A stretch of 64,000 bases of DNA from Branchiostoma lanceolatum (GCF_035083965.1 NC_089731.1:9460501-9524500), one strand, 5' to 3'; shown: positions 13,115 to 26,528, numbered from the stretch's first letter. Notes: generated by a model not told the origin, from the sequence alone. Program-made: numbers and translations.

Positions 13115-14838
13115 CGTCAGCGCGCAGCTTCCGGTGTGACGACAGGAGGCCCTGCGATGTGAAGAGGTGATAATTTCCCGCGCAAATAGTTCAGGTAGAA
13201 TCCATTTCAAGGCACTACTTGGGGTATTTCGAACATTTCTTGAAAAACATTCGAACATTAAGCAATTTTCTATCATTGCTGCTTGCACCACAATGGACGT
13301 TTATATATAGTCAGTCAGTCTGTACAGACGTTTAAACCTGCCAGTACAGAATCATTTTTTAAATTCAAAACAAAGTCAACGACATTGCACCTAATACTGT
13401 CATGAATTGAAAGTGATTACTTTAAAGATTACAATTCATACTATAACTATCTATTCCTTCAAAAGGTGTAACAATCTGGGAATATTGTAGAGTAATTTCT
13501 GATTTTTGTTTCAAATTCTATCGAAATTTTCTACAACATGATATAGACGGTAATGTCATGATAAATTTTACACATGTTGGAAAAGGTGCAAGATATCTCA
13601 AGCAGTGTCTTGGAATAGACATAAACAAACCTATTGCAATGATAGTACTGTAAAAGATACTACATACGTGTCACACGAACATATAAACACTGCAATTCAC
13701 TGAAGAATTCTTAGAAACCAATATGCAGAAGTAGAACTATTTTTGTAGAGATTCAACACTAGATGCTTATATTTTGGACATTGTCACGACATGTCTCATC
13801 TATTGATTTGTAGATCTGTGAATAGAAATGGAGAAAATATCCCATCAAAGAGTTAGGACAGAGCTTTGATATTCTACACACGAATCTATGAAACTAAATC
13901 CCGTCCATTTGCATGTGACATTCAAGACAGAGTGAACGAATACCATGCACTTTATTGTGTGCCACAAAGGGACTGTACGATATCTAAATGACTGTGCGAT
14001 CAAGGTACGCATAGTTCTACTAAAACAAAAATAGTATTCTAATTGTGACGCTCGACCCATTGCGGTATTTTCTCCTCTATACCATTCCTCAGTATCAGCA
14101 AATTTCAACTCTCCAGCAATTGCTATATATTAACTGATGCCTGATGTATATTCTATGTTGTCACCTTGGTTGACTGTAAATAACGTAGGGAACATAATAC
14201 ATACTGGAGGATTATGAAATATTTGTAGCGTTATGTATCTTGCAATACTGTTTTATCATGATGGGTTAAAATGCATTCTTTACTTTTACTGTTACAGTAT
14301 GTTAATATTTGAACCAAAATGTCTTGAAATGGCGAACGTTCTTCGTGCCAACTTTTTTCCCGATGAAATAATGTTAGATTCCAATTCAGCCTGCATAGTG
14401 TCATTTGCCAGCGGAAATGCTCGTCCTTCGGGCATGCGCAGTGTAACGTTATTTAATGAAGAACGATTCACCATCTGATTTCGTTGTTCAAAATGACATC
14501 ACTGTTTTTGCAATCACTGACCTAACGGTAGGGCACCATTGATCTCATTAGAGGTCATATCCCCTCGAAATTTCAGCAAATAAGATTATAAATCGATTCG
14601 TATATGTGTAAATACCGCGTTTGTCAAAAGCATTTCTTCCGACAGGGGCGTATGATCTGATTGTATGTCCTTGTTAGTGTATTTCTACGTACTTACTCGG
14701 GACACTAACCCGTGGAGGGTCGTTTAGGCTGTGTGCAAGCATAAATTGGAGACATTAAACATATACTAGCGCTGCCGACCACTTTCACCAACATGATGAT
14801 TTTGCAAACGTCGACTTTAACCCACAAAAATGGCGGAC
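13115..14838. other. 3' flank and intergenic, no gene seen
   Basis: Mostly AT-rich unique sequence after the membrane-protein stop. Short open frames on both strands, including an overlapping pair at 14.23-14.48 kb, lack any support. Confidence 0.5.
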
Positions 14839-14864
14839 GCTATATTACGTCATAGTCACGTGAC
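14832..14864. promoter_or_regulatory. Paired CRE and palindromic E-box (site A)
   Basis: TTACGTCA (14845-14852) is followed two bases later by the palindrome GTCACGTGAC (14855-14864). The latter is the core recognised by USF/MITF/TFE-type bHLH-ZIP factors. An aaaatggcgg (YY1-like) word lies just upstream. No gene model starts nearby. Confidence 0.4.
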
Positions 14865-16012
14865 TAACAAACATTAGAATCTTTACCAGACCCTCCCACT
14901 GGCCAAGAAGATGTAGAAATGCCCTCCCCTTCCGTACGCCGATGCGCCCCGGCGAAATATCGCACAGTCCCTCGTATATCCCAGAGAAAATACCGAGGTG
15001 GGATTACTCACAAACAGGCACTATGGTTTAATATCACTGGACAGATCATTCGAACGACAGAACTTGCCAGCGATGTGGAAATTATTTTCAATAAGCGATA
15101 ACGTCTTATGAAAATAGCATTGACTATAGATACATTGCAAATTCTCACTAGTCTCAGCGAAAGAAATTAGAACTGGCTTGTCCCAGGAAGGATGGACTAT
15201 GAAGATTTGTAGAGGCAGTGTATAAAGGCAGTGTATAAAAAGGAGGAAAAGAAATATATACTTGTTTTGCACTATGTGTAAACATTGTACAGTTATCATG
15301 GCAATATACATTTCTGAGGTGACAGAAAAGACACAAGAGTTTTTGATTTAAAGAACATTCACATGTAGTACCATTTCCACAGTGACGAACTCACCCATAT
15401 TTCATTTTTTGGTCCGCCCCCCATGGCTTCGTTGTCACTAACGTGACTAATTTGAAAGCCGAGATATGAAGTTGCTAGCTGCTATGCATGACCGAAACAC
15501 AAATCGTGTGTTTCAAAGCATCGAATGCCAGCGTGTGGCGTACCTAACAAATACCATTTTACAACATAGCGTAGATAACTTTTATACTGCTGCTATTAGG
15601 ATAGACATGGTCTACATTTTCAGCAAAACACACTACTGTAAGCTAACGACTGATTGGTTAGTCTCGTCTGCGGGTAATGTATGGGTCGAGTACTAATAAC
15701 CAACCACTGTAGAAAAATAGACCAATAAAATTTGGAACTGAGAAACCATGAAGCCCATGTGTTTTTACTACGATAAAGTCGTTGAATGCACGTGATATCT
15801 ATATGCCGATCTAAGTTTCATTTTTAAGTTTTGATTTGCAACACAAATACTGGGGCTGGGAATTTTAAGACGGTAGCTACGGCTTAATGATTACTTACAG
15901 GTCCTCCTTTTAAGATGAGTGACCCAATTACTTGCCCCTGGTGACGTTACTACCACGGGATTCAACATATGCCTGAAAGTCTCCCGCGCCATGGCATGGC
16001 TTAAGAAATTAC

Positions 16013-16042
16013 TGACGTCACGAGACCGTAAAGTCACGTGAC
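16013..16042. promoter_or_regulatory. Paired CRE and palindromic E-box (site B)
   Basis: A consensus TGACGTCA (16013-16020) is followed by the same palindrome GTCACGTGAC (16033-16042) as at site A, 1.2 kb away. It may be a distal enhancer or the promoter of an unrecognised transcript. Confidence 0.4.
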
Positions 16043-16334
16043 CGATGTCGTTGGGTCAGTCATCATGATGAAGATCGCACGTGTTTGGTAATTTAGTCCT
16101 TGCGTTTGTTCGCAGCCTCGTGAATCATGTTAACTGCAGCACTAGCTTCCATGCAAGCAGCAAGACCTGTAATATGTTGGGGAGTATAACTTCTGACATT
16201 TTCCCTAAGATGAAGATAGACACGGGTGCATGGTTCATGCCGGTGGTGCAGGTTTACACCCGACTGGGTGACATTTTCACGGGGATGAAGACTCACTCCA
16301 GCGCGTGACCCTGGGCGGGAGGCTGTCAGTTGTC

Positions 16335-16480
16335 ATGATTGTGCATGTGGCGTGCACGGGCTAGCTGTTCACAATCCCGCTTTCGGATGGAATTCGAATC
16401 CCGGCCGATCGGGTGGTGATTTAAAACACCATTTGCACGCTAACGGATGGGCTTTCAGTCTTTCCGTTGTAAGCCGGCGA
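16335..16480 (+). repeat. Possible tRNA-derived SINE fragment
   Basis: tggcgtgcacgg resembles a polymerase III A box. About 40 bases on, attcgaatcccggcc resembles a B box (GGTTCGANTCC). The rest is too diverged to assign. Confidence 0.3.
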
Positions 16481-16954
16481 TCCGCTATTTGAGGACCCAC
16501 TATTTGAATTTAAAAGAACCCAGTGCTATGCGTCTCAAAAAGAACATGAATCACGCCCTGGTGTGCGCCTGCCAAAGGCTAAAACGGAATGTCCTCCATG
16601 CATTGTTTGTCACTTTTGGGGGCACTTGAAGCCAGCGAATCTATCCATGCATGGAATGTCTGTAGGTAGTTTAATCAGTTAAAAAGGTAATGTAAGCTGT
16701 AAGCTGTAGAGTAGGATTAGAGTACCTTTTGAAGGTCCGAGAATTATCCAGAACTAATCTGCATTCCCATTGTGCATATCTGTGAATAACATACAAACTC
16801 ACTTGCATATTTTCAGTTTACAAGTTCCGAAATCATGACCAGATGGATTGTGCGACATTTTGTAACTAGAGTTCGACAACCCACGACCTCATACATTCGC
16901 CGAGTGATGCTAGCCTTTTCGAGTGACATATCATGAATGTTTCTCATGTATTAT

Positions 16955-17332
16955 GCAAATAAGGTCCTCATTTGCATAAATCATATCAATTGATCCTTTT
17001 CTCTACCAACACCTTTTTGAGTTATTCTCTTTCAAATTTGAAACAGAATCGGCTCTTGCAGTTCCAAAAGCCGCTAATGGGCCCAAACCTACGCGACCTA
17101 CTCTCCCTCCCAAGAGCTACCACTCAAAAATCATGCCCTTAGCATATTCAGAACACGAGATATCAAGCCCGGATGTTCCACTGCAGTACCATAGCAAGCC
17201 GCTAGAGAGCAAAAATGATACCAAGTATCAAGACAGTCCATCCAGGTATTCTCGAGTTATCGTGAGACACACAGACAGACAGACACACACACGAACGATG
17301 ACGAAAACATAACATCGGCGAAGGTAATAACG
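16955..17332 (-). repeat. Dispersed repeat, copy 2 (inverted)
   Basis: On the minus strand it reads attaccttcgcc, a gtgtgtctgtctg run, ataactcgagaatacc, gggcccattagcggcttttg and agagaataactcaaaaagg, ending near ttatgcaaatgagg. It shares ordered words with the copies at 6.0 and 25.7 kb. The (cagacaga)/(cacacg) simple repeat at 17263-17295 is part of it. Confidence 0.6.
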
Positions 17333-17985
17333 TTACGTGATCTTACGTGGTTTGTTTTTCTTTCTTTCTTTGTAACGTTAAACGTTTTGGTTTATCGCAC
17401 TGCCACGATATCTTTCTGAAAAGCCCTTGGCTTTGCCAGAAAGACATTACATTACACGACACATTTTGATGAGTTCTTGTTGAATATGAATAGAAGCATG
17501 TATGGTTCGTCCGTTGTCAATGGCTTCTAGAGCCCCGGGCTTTGTGCCGAGATTGACGGCTCTGTGGCGCCGGTATGACAAACAGTTATATCAGACTGCA
17601 CTACTCAAGTGAAGACGGCTGATAACGAGAGACTGAGGCTCATGTACATTGTATGTATGCGGTTTGCTGAGGTGAAGGTGACGGCGCTGTGGGTTGGGAA
17701 GCCCCAACTGTGCATTTTAATGTCACTACATTTATTTCTAGTGCTCATAGCCTGCTTTTGCGGGCTAATTTACTTGTACCTTAATTATAGTGTTTTCGGT
17801 TTTAGTTGTTATGCCTTTGCTACCTAGTGACCTATGTCAAGTTGACATCAGAAAAGACGTTTTGTACATGCTTGGAGTTTAATTTTTTTCTTGTTATTGT
17901 TGTGTCCTCCGTCAAAGCTTTATGACGTTTTGATTTTTGATGGTTAGATTTTATTAGAATTGCAACAGTGCAATGGGGCACAGTC

Positions 17986-18166
17986 AGCTATTGCTGGTGT
18001 CGTGACCCACACATAATATACCCATTTTTACACTTGGGTGGAGTGAGGAAAGTCGTGTTAAGTGCTTTTTCCCAAGGGCACAACATCGGTGGGGCCAGGG
18101 GATTTGAACCCGGGACCGCTGGGTTCTGGGCAAGAAAACCATGCCGTTACGCCACACGACGCAACG
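17986..18166 (-). repeat. tRNA-derived SINE, copy 1
   Basis: On the minus strand it has an A-box-like tggcgtaacggcatgg and a B box ggttcaaatcc (plus-strand 18100-18110). A conserved body follows, seen on the plus strand as tacccatttttacacttggg, agtgcttttt and cccaagggcac. The same body and B box recur at 32.5 kb, which identifies it as an interspersed element. Confidence 0.8.
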
Positions 18167-21100
18167 ACGTTTTAATATCGCTTGAATGGGAGACGATGTA
18201 ATAATGATAATGACAATTTACGGAGCAGCGTAGCGTAAAGCTAATATTAAGGACGCGTAAAAGGTCACTATATACGACACTTTTAAGCGTCTTTTAAACG
18301 CGTTCCGCGGATCCTCTGAAGCTGAATGGGGGGAGGGGGGATTGACCACTGTGACCGCATTCTAACTTTGACTCTTTTTTAAACGAGGCGTCAAGAAAGT
18401 TTGTAAGCTTAGTTGATCCTCATCGATTCATAAATGCAATCAATCTGAGCACCGGATCCTTTTATAGATAATGACGGATTGCAGCCTTAAGACACGATAA
18501 GTCTGATATTGTGCCACATAGTCTTAATGGATTATAGCCCACGCACACTTATATTGATTTTTGACCCATTTCCCCGAAGAAAAGGAAAGGTCCTTCTTCT
18601 GGATCGATGGATATATGTTTGGGACCCACCTTGCACACATGCACAGCGCTTCCCCATTCACACCCTTTCAGGAAAGTAGGGATACCGTAGCCTTTAATCC
18701 ATCGATCCTATCCCCAGTCTCCTTTGGTCGCTTCCTTCCGCAAAAGGGCAGAGTGGGGCCAGCATAGTGGGGCTGGAAGCAAGGCTAAGAATACCGACAC
18801 AGAGTGGAAGAAGCAAGATAAGATGTGTTGCAGTTGGTTTTTCCTTATCGGTTTAGACCACGTTCTGTCCAATTCTCACTGTGTCCTATTTGTAAATTAT
18901 GCTGAACGGATCTTACAAGCGTCGGTTACCAAGAATCCATTTTTGATATGATAAGCCAGAAAGCTTTTAATTTAGAAAACACCTACGTGAAAAATGAAGG
19001 CTGCCACACCCTATCGCGGGGTACATTATGAACTCACAGCACATATATACGTATATACATGACAGCGCTTGGGATGCTGAGTAGATATAGAAAAATCTTA
19101 AGTCTTAAAAACCTCCAGCAGCAGATTGACCTATGGAAAGATTAAACATTGTGTGATTGCTCTTGAACAAATTATGCCGTTCCAGTGCTGTTTCTTTCCC
19201 TCTATTCTTTTTAAGGATAACGTTTATGCAGGTGATGTCTTACATCACAGCAGTTGCCTCTATCAATGGTCCCAATACAGAATTGTATCAACGTTACATG
19301 GAAAGCGTTTTCTGAATCAATTCTTATAACATTAGTCCACACGTACGTATATATCGCTGCCATCCTTTACAGCATCAGTACCCATGATTTGACGAGGGAG
19401 ACAGAGAGAAAAGAAGCAAGATGTGCCTCAACAAAATCACGTTGTTTTCAATAATCATAACTGGAGTCATGTGTCCGTAACGCATGTTGTAGTTCGTTTT
19501 TTCTTGACTAATGTTGTATGTAGCGACGGTCTAAAGTTTGGTGACTTGACTTGTCTACGCTGTGTTGGAGCAATCATGTATGGTAATTTGTCATCGGTCA
19601 CGGTGGCTTCTTGATTGTCACAGGGATGTCAGAGCATTGCCGCGTGCCGTCACTCATCGTTTGTTCGCAGTGAAATATATGAATTTACATCTCGGGATGC
19701 GTCATAATCTCTATATGATATCAACATTCCCTAGCCTTGGGCCTACCGGAAGCCAAGGATAGATGCCCGGGTTGGGTCACTGCGACATACAGCCCTCAAG
19801 GTATGCATTTCCGACCACACAGGATACAGATTACCATCAAACTCCAATATCATCATCATCTTGCCGTGAATGTTTCATGGACGTTAACTCTAACTCCAAT
19901 TTAAGACCAGGTTTTGTCAAGGAAGATGTATACCAGGGCCCAGTTTCTTTTGAACTCTGATGATTATAGGACCACTGGCAAACGCTATAATCGAAAACCT
20001 ACGTATTCGCCCTCAGTCGATCAAGATAATACAAGCTCTAGCCTTTGTTGGGAGGTAGTACGTTGACATGCTCATGTGCAAACCTATAGGAACAATCTTG
20101 TCCACGCATATGCAGTGCCTTGTACAAAAGGTAATATTTTTATAATACTCATCATCATCATCAACTTTTCATGACAGAACAAGGTAAACATATTGAATTG
20201 ATTTATGGTGACTTCGCCGGGTAACGTTAGCAAACGCGCGGTCAAATGTTTGTAAAACGTGCCACGAATACATTGATGGTGCACCGGTGTACATTCATAT
20301 AGAAAACATTAAAGATGTAGAAGCTTACTGTTATAGAGACGGATGACACAATAAAGGGAAACATTGTTGGCATCCTTGTAGTTTATTAGGGACGCCAACG
20401 GGATGACGTATGCGGATGTACAGATAAATTGCTGATGTTTATCTGTCCTTTTGTATCTCGTAAATTCTTGACGCAATTTGATAGTCTGTCGTGAAGAGAC
20501 CTACATAAATCTAACATTGCAAACTTGATAGATATGTCATTTCAGAACAGGACAGGCATGCGTTAAGAAACGTGCGTAGACAATCTTGTCTGGCGCTCCA
20601 GTGTGTATTGTCTTGTTGCAATGTTTGATAAAGACTCTTTGTGTGTTCTACTAAGGCCTTCAGTCGAGCGCCACCTAACACACATGTCCTGCAATGTAAC
20701 TCTCATTGTGTGCGTAATAATGATGCACACGCGCTGCTATCAATTCAATACGCACATTAGTATCAACAAATATTAATTCGGTAAGTTCTATAGAGATCCC
20801 GGTAGCCACAGAATGTCTGAAATAGCCAAGTGATGATGTGTGGCTGAAGCAGCACTTAAAAGCCTAGTACATGCAACAGTGCTGAAACCTTGATGCATGA
20901 CTGCAACAGTCAACGACCTTATGTTGTTTGTTTACTCTAACGTATTACCTTACAGCCATTCATGGTTCCGTGAATGATCAAGTATTGATATAACCATGAT
21001 GCCTGGTACCCCAAAACTTCCCATATACTCTGCACAGAATACCGCAATAATCTGTACAGAGGTTTGGCAAACGTTTTATATGAATGTTTTCATTGACGAG

Positions 21101-22002
21101 TGAAAAGGTGACTGCGAACATGCACAAAGGAGACGGGCCTTCACATTGCCTAGTTAACAAATGAACTTGTTTACTGTGTAACCAGACTCGAATATGCCAT
21201 GTACACGTACAAACCCACACCTGGCTGTTCCGTGTAACGGACGCTCCCCACACACAGTCGTCACACTGATGTGATAATAATCGTATCTTAAAGTGATATC
21301 AGTGTCACATATGCAAAAGAACGTTGTAAATAGAATTCAAATATCTTTACCGAATTTCGATGATTAGTCAGTATCACTTGTACGAACAAATGCAATTTAC
21401 CATGCTTCCACATTGAAAGGGAGGAACAGCATTGAACAGGTCAGGACCAATGTTTCATTTCCGCGTCGTGGTACAACATCATTGTACTTGTAGCATTGTC
21501 CTGCGGATACGGGTTCTACTAATAAGACATTCGGAAGAGAGTCCGACGAAGTGGAGTCACTTGCCAGAAGGTGTGTTTTCTTTACATGTCCTACCGCAGT
21601 AATGCTAGCTCGGTGGGTGGGTTATTAGCACTACTGAATTTAAACTTGTCTTCTCCGGTCTTACACTTAGGAGGTACCAAGGATAATGTCCTTGGGAGGT
21701 ACAGTGCATTCTGCCCACAGATATTCAATGATTTAATACTGGCGGTACACGCGACAGTTAGAGCTACAATACAGGAGTCGCATACTTTTATGATCTTCGG
21801 TGGAAACAAAACCCTTTCACATAACTTCAGATTTTGCCAAAAGTTCTTAATAAAAAGCGAGAGAGATGAGTGGTGCCAAGTAAACTCTGAACTGAGGTAA
21901 CTTGATCTTGAGCGCAACACCATTTTGTTTGTCGTCAACTCAGGAGTCATCGGGTTCATCGGCAAAAACATCACATTCTTTACGTTTTACACGTAGAAAA
22001 CT
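18167..22002. other. Gene-poor intergenic region
   Basis: No exon with consistent splice sites was found. Simple repeats include a short atcatcatcatcatc run near 20148-20163. The last few hundred bases are upstream of the FkbM gene and should contain its promoter. Confidence 0.5.
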
Positions 22003-25000
22003 ATGAGGCTCTCGACGCTCTTTCGGCGTGTAGCACTGGGAAGAGGCATCTTTGTGTTGGTAGGATTTGCCGCTGGCATCTTGTCGTCCTACCTACTGAA
22101 AACACCGACAACTCAGCAAGTGGTGTCACCACGTCGGAGCGCAAGCTGGCTGAGGGGACCAGCAAGACAGCATGGTGATAAAATTGCTTCTCAAAATAAA
22201 AGGTACGTGATATCACAGCAAATAGTGTGCTTGCAGTCTAGTGTCCGCGATGTTGGCGGTTAAGCTTAAAGACGTGTGCCAAGTCATTATGTGAGACATG
22301 TTGGAAACTATTAATTCCAGGCTTCTTTCTTCCTTTGGGTAGCACCAGGTCCGATTTAGAAGCACTGTAAATAATTCTCCTCAATATTCAAATTCATTAG
22401 GGTCTCTAAAGCAAAGCCTTGCTGCTCCTTTAATAGTTCTTGTGTTAGTTTGACAATGTATGCATCTGTAAACTACTCTCTTGCCATGTACTTAACCCAG
22501 TGGACATAAATATATGTGTACAAGAAAGGTCTGATTCCAGCACTTTTCAAAAGTGACAGTCTCTGATATTAATGAGTTCGTGACCTTATTGGTACGACCT
22601 TTGCGTACTTCCATAGTCAATCGGCATTTAGAACTCATATCTCGAACAAGAGACAGTATTTCATTTTGCGGATTGATGGATGCAGAATGGGTTGCCATTT
22701 CAGGTTTATGGGTGACTTAGCGCAGGCACGTGGCAAACGTAAAGTCCTGCTGGACTGTGGAGGAAACGTGGCCTCTACTGTCCAGCTGTTCAGGGAGACC
22801 TATCCGGACGGCAAGAACTACATCATACACTCCTTTGAGCTGGACGATCGTCTGGCCCCGTACTTCGCTCCCTACTCGAACCACGTTCTGCACTGCCCAA
22901 CCGCCGTGTCCAACAAGGATGGTGAGTCTTAGCCTCTACCAGGCTCCACAGGTCGCTGGAAAAATAGTACAAATTACACTCCTTTAGCGGACTCCACTGG
23001 CATGTTATCCGTCTATTTGACCAATTTCTGCTATTTTTCCAGCGTCCCATGGAGCCTGGTAGAGACTAGGTGAGTAACCCAGAGGCTTGCATGTCTGTGT
23101 GCCCAGGTGTGTGTTCGTAGTTATTTGATGTAACTTGAGGCTGGCAGGATGGTAAGACTGGTTTTGCCCGAGTGAAAGGTTGGTACCGCAACCTTGACCC
23201 GGCCGGATCCAATTGCAAAGTCCCGCACGAAGCTTAAGGCAGGGGAAATGGATTAGTGAGAAATTAGAAAAAAAATCTAAATATTTCACGGATGTGTGAG
23301 ATCGTCGATTTCTTGTTCGCCAATGTACTACCTCGGATAGATTTTTCTTTAAGGAGGAAGAAAGGAAAGTAAAAGTAAACATGACAAAAACAATTTGTTG
23401 GCAAATATTGACAATCCTCGCACCAACGTTACGATGTACTTGGCACGCTGTACAATGTTGAACGTTCTAAACTTGCCCGGTATAATTAGGTAACATGACG
23501 GCGTACGCAGAGTCAGCTTGGTCGCCAGAAAAGGGAAAGACCAGTGGCACGGACATGCAGTGGGGAGGGGGAACCCTGTACGCACTCAAGAAGGAGATAC
23601 AGGACAACATCACGGGAGGCAGCCGGAAGCTGACCTACCGACGGACGGTACCTACCGTCGACCTGTCCCGATGGATCAAAGAGAACACGGACGTAGACGA
23701 CTATGTCATTTTCAAGCTTGACGTGGAGGGCGCAGAGTATGACATCCTGACAAAGATGCTGAAAGAAGATACTTTTAGATGGATTGACAAGTATGTAATT
23801 TATGCGTTTCTACCATTTAGCATTTTCTTTGAGCGATCCTGTTGTTGTTCACAACATGTACACACTACACTAAAAAAAATACAAACTAATCAAGCAACTG
23901 TATCAGTCCTTGGTTATACCTAATACACCTTAATATGCCCAATGTATACCTAAATGCGGTATTCTGGATCTGTTGTGCGTGATTTCATGATGCTCATCAA
24001 CTATACGTTATGTTCTTTGTGTCAGATATTATGGAGAGTACCACGGGTGGCAGACTGTCGCGGGATGGAACAAGGCAGACAAGGCCCAACTCATCGAGGA
24101 GGTGGAAGCCAAGGGTAAACCTCTGTTGAGATGGACGGGAGAGAGAAGGACATATGAGGACTTTGATGTTTTGCACCCGAAACTGGTACGTTATACGTTA
24201 GTTATACGTTAATAAAAGTCATGTGACAGTGTCTCAGACGTTTGAATAAGAGAGACGTAGAAAAAGGCACAGACACATTTGTAGCCTCCACATGAAGAGT
24301 AGTATATTTAGGCCTTTCATACGGTCTAAAAGTATGTGATTCTTGCTGTTTCTGCCCATTTTGTTGTGTTTCAACAAAGTAACAAGGACTGATTCGAAGT
24401 AATTATTAGTTTGTATTCACGATAGATGCATATGCTGAACGTAATCTATTGTTTCTCGCGTGTATGTCCATCCTAGGTTGGCTCTGTTGGAAAACCCGGT
24501 GTTGTCTACAATAACTGCCTCGGGTCGGCCCAGAAGCGGCCCAAACTGGCCTTGGTGGTTGAGGTCGGCATGAACGCTAAGGCCGCTCGCAAGCTGGTGA
24601 CAACTCTCGCCGCGCACACAAGCAACATCCCCCTGGCCCTGTTCGTGTATGGAGACTTTGTCGAGTTGTTTCAGCAACAGGTGAAAGAATGGGCTGAGAT
24701 GTTTACCATCGGCATGCGTGAGGTACGTTTATTATTATTATTATCATTATCATCATTAAATCATTGTGTACGTTAGTGAACTTATTTGTATATATGCGTA
24801 GTTTTCAACATTGTAATTGTATGTGCTGTGTTAGACGCCCAAAGCCAGCTACTGCTGCCTGGGTGGTCATGTATTGCCTGCTGCAATTTGAATAAAGAGT
24901 AAAAAAAGAAAAGAGGTACTTTCAATTTTACCATTTAATGTTCACTGCATGGTGGTAGTCAAATACTGGTCAATGCTAAAAATTCAGCTCATCTGTGGGC

Positions 25001-26231
25001 CGTCCATAGTCATGAAGAAGGCCAAAAGTCTGTTAGCCTGACCTTATTTGAATTCATAGATAGCTCAGTAACATTTCTTAACTGATAGTCAGGCCGTACT
25101 CCCATGGCAATGTATTTTGCCTTTGTATTTCTATTTGTATTTGTATAGACTGATTTTTCACGCAGTGCATGACACAGAACGAGGGTTACCACAATTCAAA
25201 ATGTATCATTTCAGGAGACTGAAGACACCAATACATATGTGTACGGTATAGATGCTGGTATCTCCAAACTACAAGTCGCTGTACTTCTGTTGTGCCAATA
25301 AATAAATACTGTTGTTGTATCGTGACCCATCTTAAGTCAACTTGTGTTTAAAGCATGAGAAAATGATTTCATAATTTTTGTTGAACTCCCAAAAGAGTCA
25401 GCCCTTCCCGCCTGGGCACTTCGCACGACAGGCGCCAGGGTGGATCCGATTCAGCATCGTCAGCGCCATGGAACGGCTCTGCGACGCTGGCCTGCAGTCT
25501 ACATTGTACCTAGCGGAGAACACAACAAAGACGGTTATACAGGTCGCAAAGAATCGAGGATTGAGCCTCGTTCAGCCGACAGCTCGCTTCCCGCCAACCG
25601 AAGGTATGTCATCGAGACAGCTTCGATACGTTCAACGTGGTTATCGTGACTTCGGTTTGGATAGCTATCGATTTGGATATCTCGTTATCTCCACATGCTA
25701 TGGTCGTGATTTTTGAATGTTGGACAACTCTTGAGTATTGCAGGCATGGGCCCCCTATTGGATTTTTTGGAACTGCATGGGTCAATTTTGTTTCAGATTT
25801 TGGAAGAGAATAACTCAAGAAAGGATTGATGGATCGTTATTAATTTTGGTGTGTACATAACTTTAGTGATGATTAACATACTTAACTGTTCATTATGTGA
25901 ATCAGCATCTAATTTGCATAATCAATAAGGAAATCAAATCAATCCACTGCATCCCATGATAGGACTGCCAAACATGTGACATACACAAACCCTTTGATTT
26001 ATGTTTACAGAAACACCCTTAACAGAGAAAAGTTACTACCACTATCGAGACGTGGAGAGGGTCCCCAAGGCTCTCCGTGTGGTCGCTGACAGACTGGGTG
26101 ACACGGGGGGCATCCTGAGTCTGGATTCGGACCATCCAGATAGCTACATGATCGCTGCCTTCCTGTTGGACTATTTGGTGGAGAACTCTGGCTTTGAACT
26201 TGTCAGCATTGAGGAATGTCTGACAGAATAA
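22003..26231 (+). CDS. Golgi-type FkbM methyltransferase fused to a deacetylase-like domain
   Basis: Seven exons: 22003-22202, 22704-22921, 23490-23790, 24026-24185, 24477-24722, 25402-25603, 26011-26231. Phases 2, 1, 2, 0, 0, 1 all match; 515 residues. An acceptor at 25395 would add two residues to exon 6. A short basic N-terminus precedes a membrane anchor (about 13-34), predicting a type II Golgi/ER protein. Residues about 78-265 match the FkbM (Methyltransf_21) fold: VLLDCGGN (81-88, SAM-binding motif I) and LDVEGAEY (216-223). FkbM enzymes typically O-methylate sugars or small molecules. Residues about 314-515 resemble a NodB polysaccharide deacetylase barrel: KLALVVEVG, IPLALFVYGDF (344-354) and GGILSLDSDHP (475-485). 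The metal-binding Asp pair and the HxxxH motif are absent, so it is probably inactive. FkbM assignment is strong; the second domain is tentative. Confidence 0.88.
22934..23064. mobile_element. Small foldback MITE in intron 2 of the FkbM gene
   Basis: The left arm (22934-22967, ctctaccaggctccac...gctggaaaaatag) is inverted at 23031-23064 with few mismatches, separated by about 63 bases. It starts 12 bases after the exon 2 donor site. There is no coding content. Confidence 0.75.
25742..25935 (+). repeat. Dispersed repeat, copy 3, in intron 6 of the FkbM gene
   Basis: It contains gggccccctattgg, ttttttggaactgcatgg, agagaataactcaagaaagg and gcataatcaataagg in the same order as copy 2 at 16.96-17.33 kb. 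Confidence 0.55.
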
Positions 26232-26528
26232 TTATCAGAGATGTGACAGGGTCCTGTATTACATAGAATGTTATCGACGAGCGATCGACGAAGATCACCT
26301 AGTGTTCAAACATACAAAAAATGTATCTGAAGGCAGCTCGAGAAACTTATTCTAAAGGGAGACTGGATTCGAATGCCTGTCGTGCAGTTTCACAAGAATT
26401 TGCACTGAAATTCATATCATATTCATCTTGTACATACATGTATCTTCGATAATACGACAGTACACAATGACAGCGTTAAAATTGCAACAGCTCTTGTATT
26501 ATAACATGCTATTTTTCTATCATTCTCC

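Noticed and set aside
18096-18166. Possible functional tRNA gene
   Set aside because: The A and B boxes are present but no cloverleaf with paired acceptor stem is seen, and the SINE body is attached; it is a SINE head.
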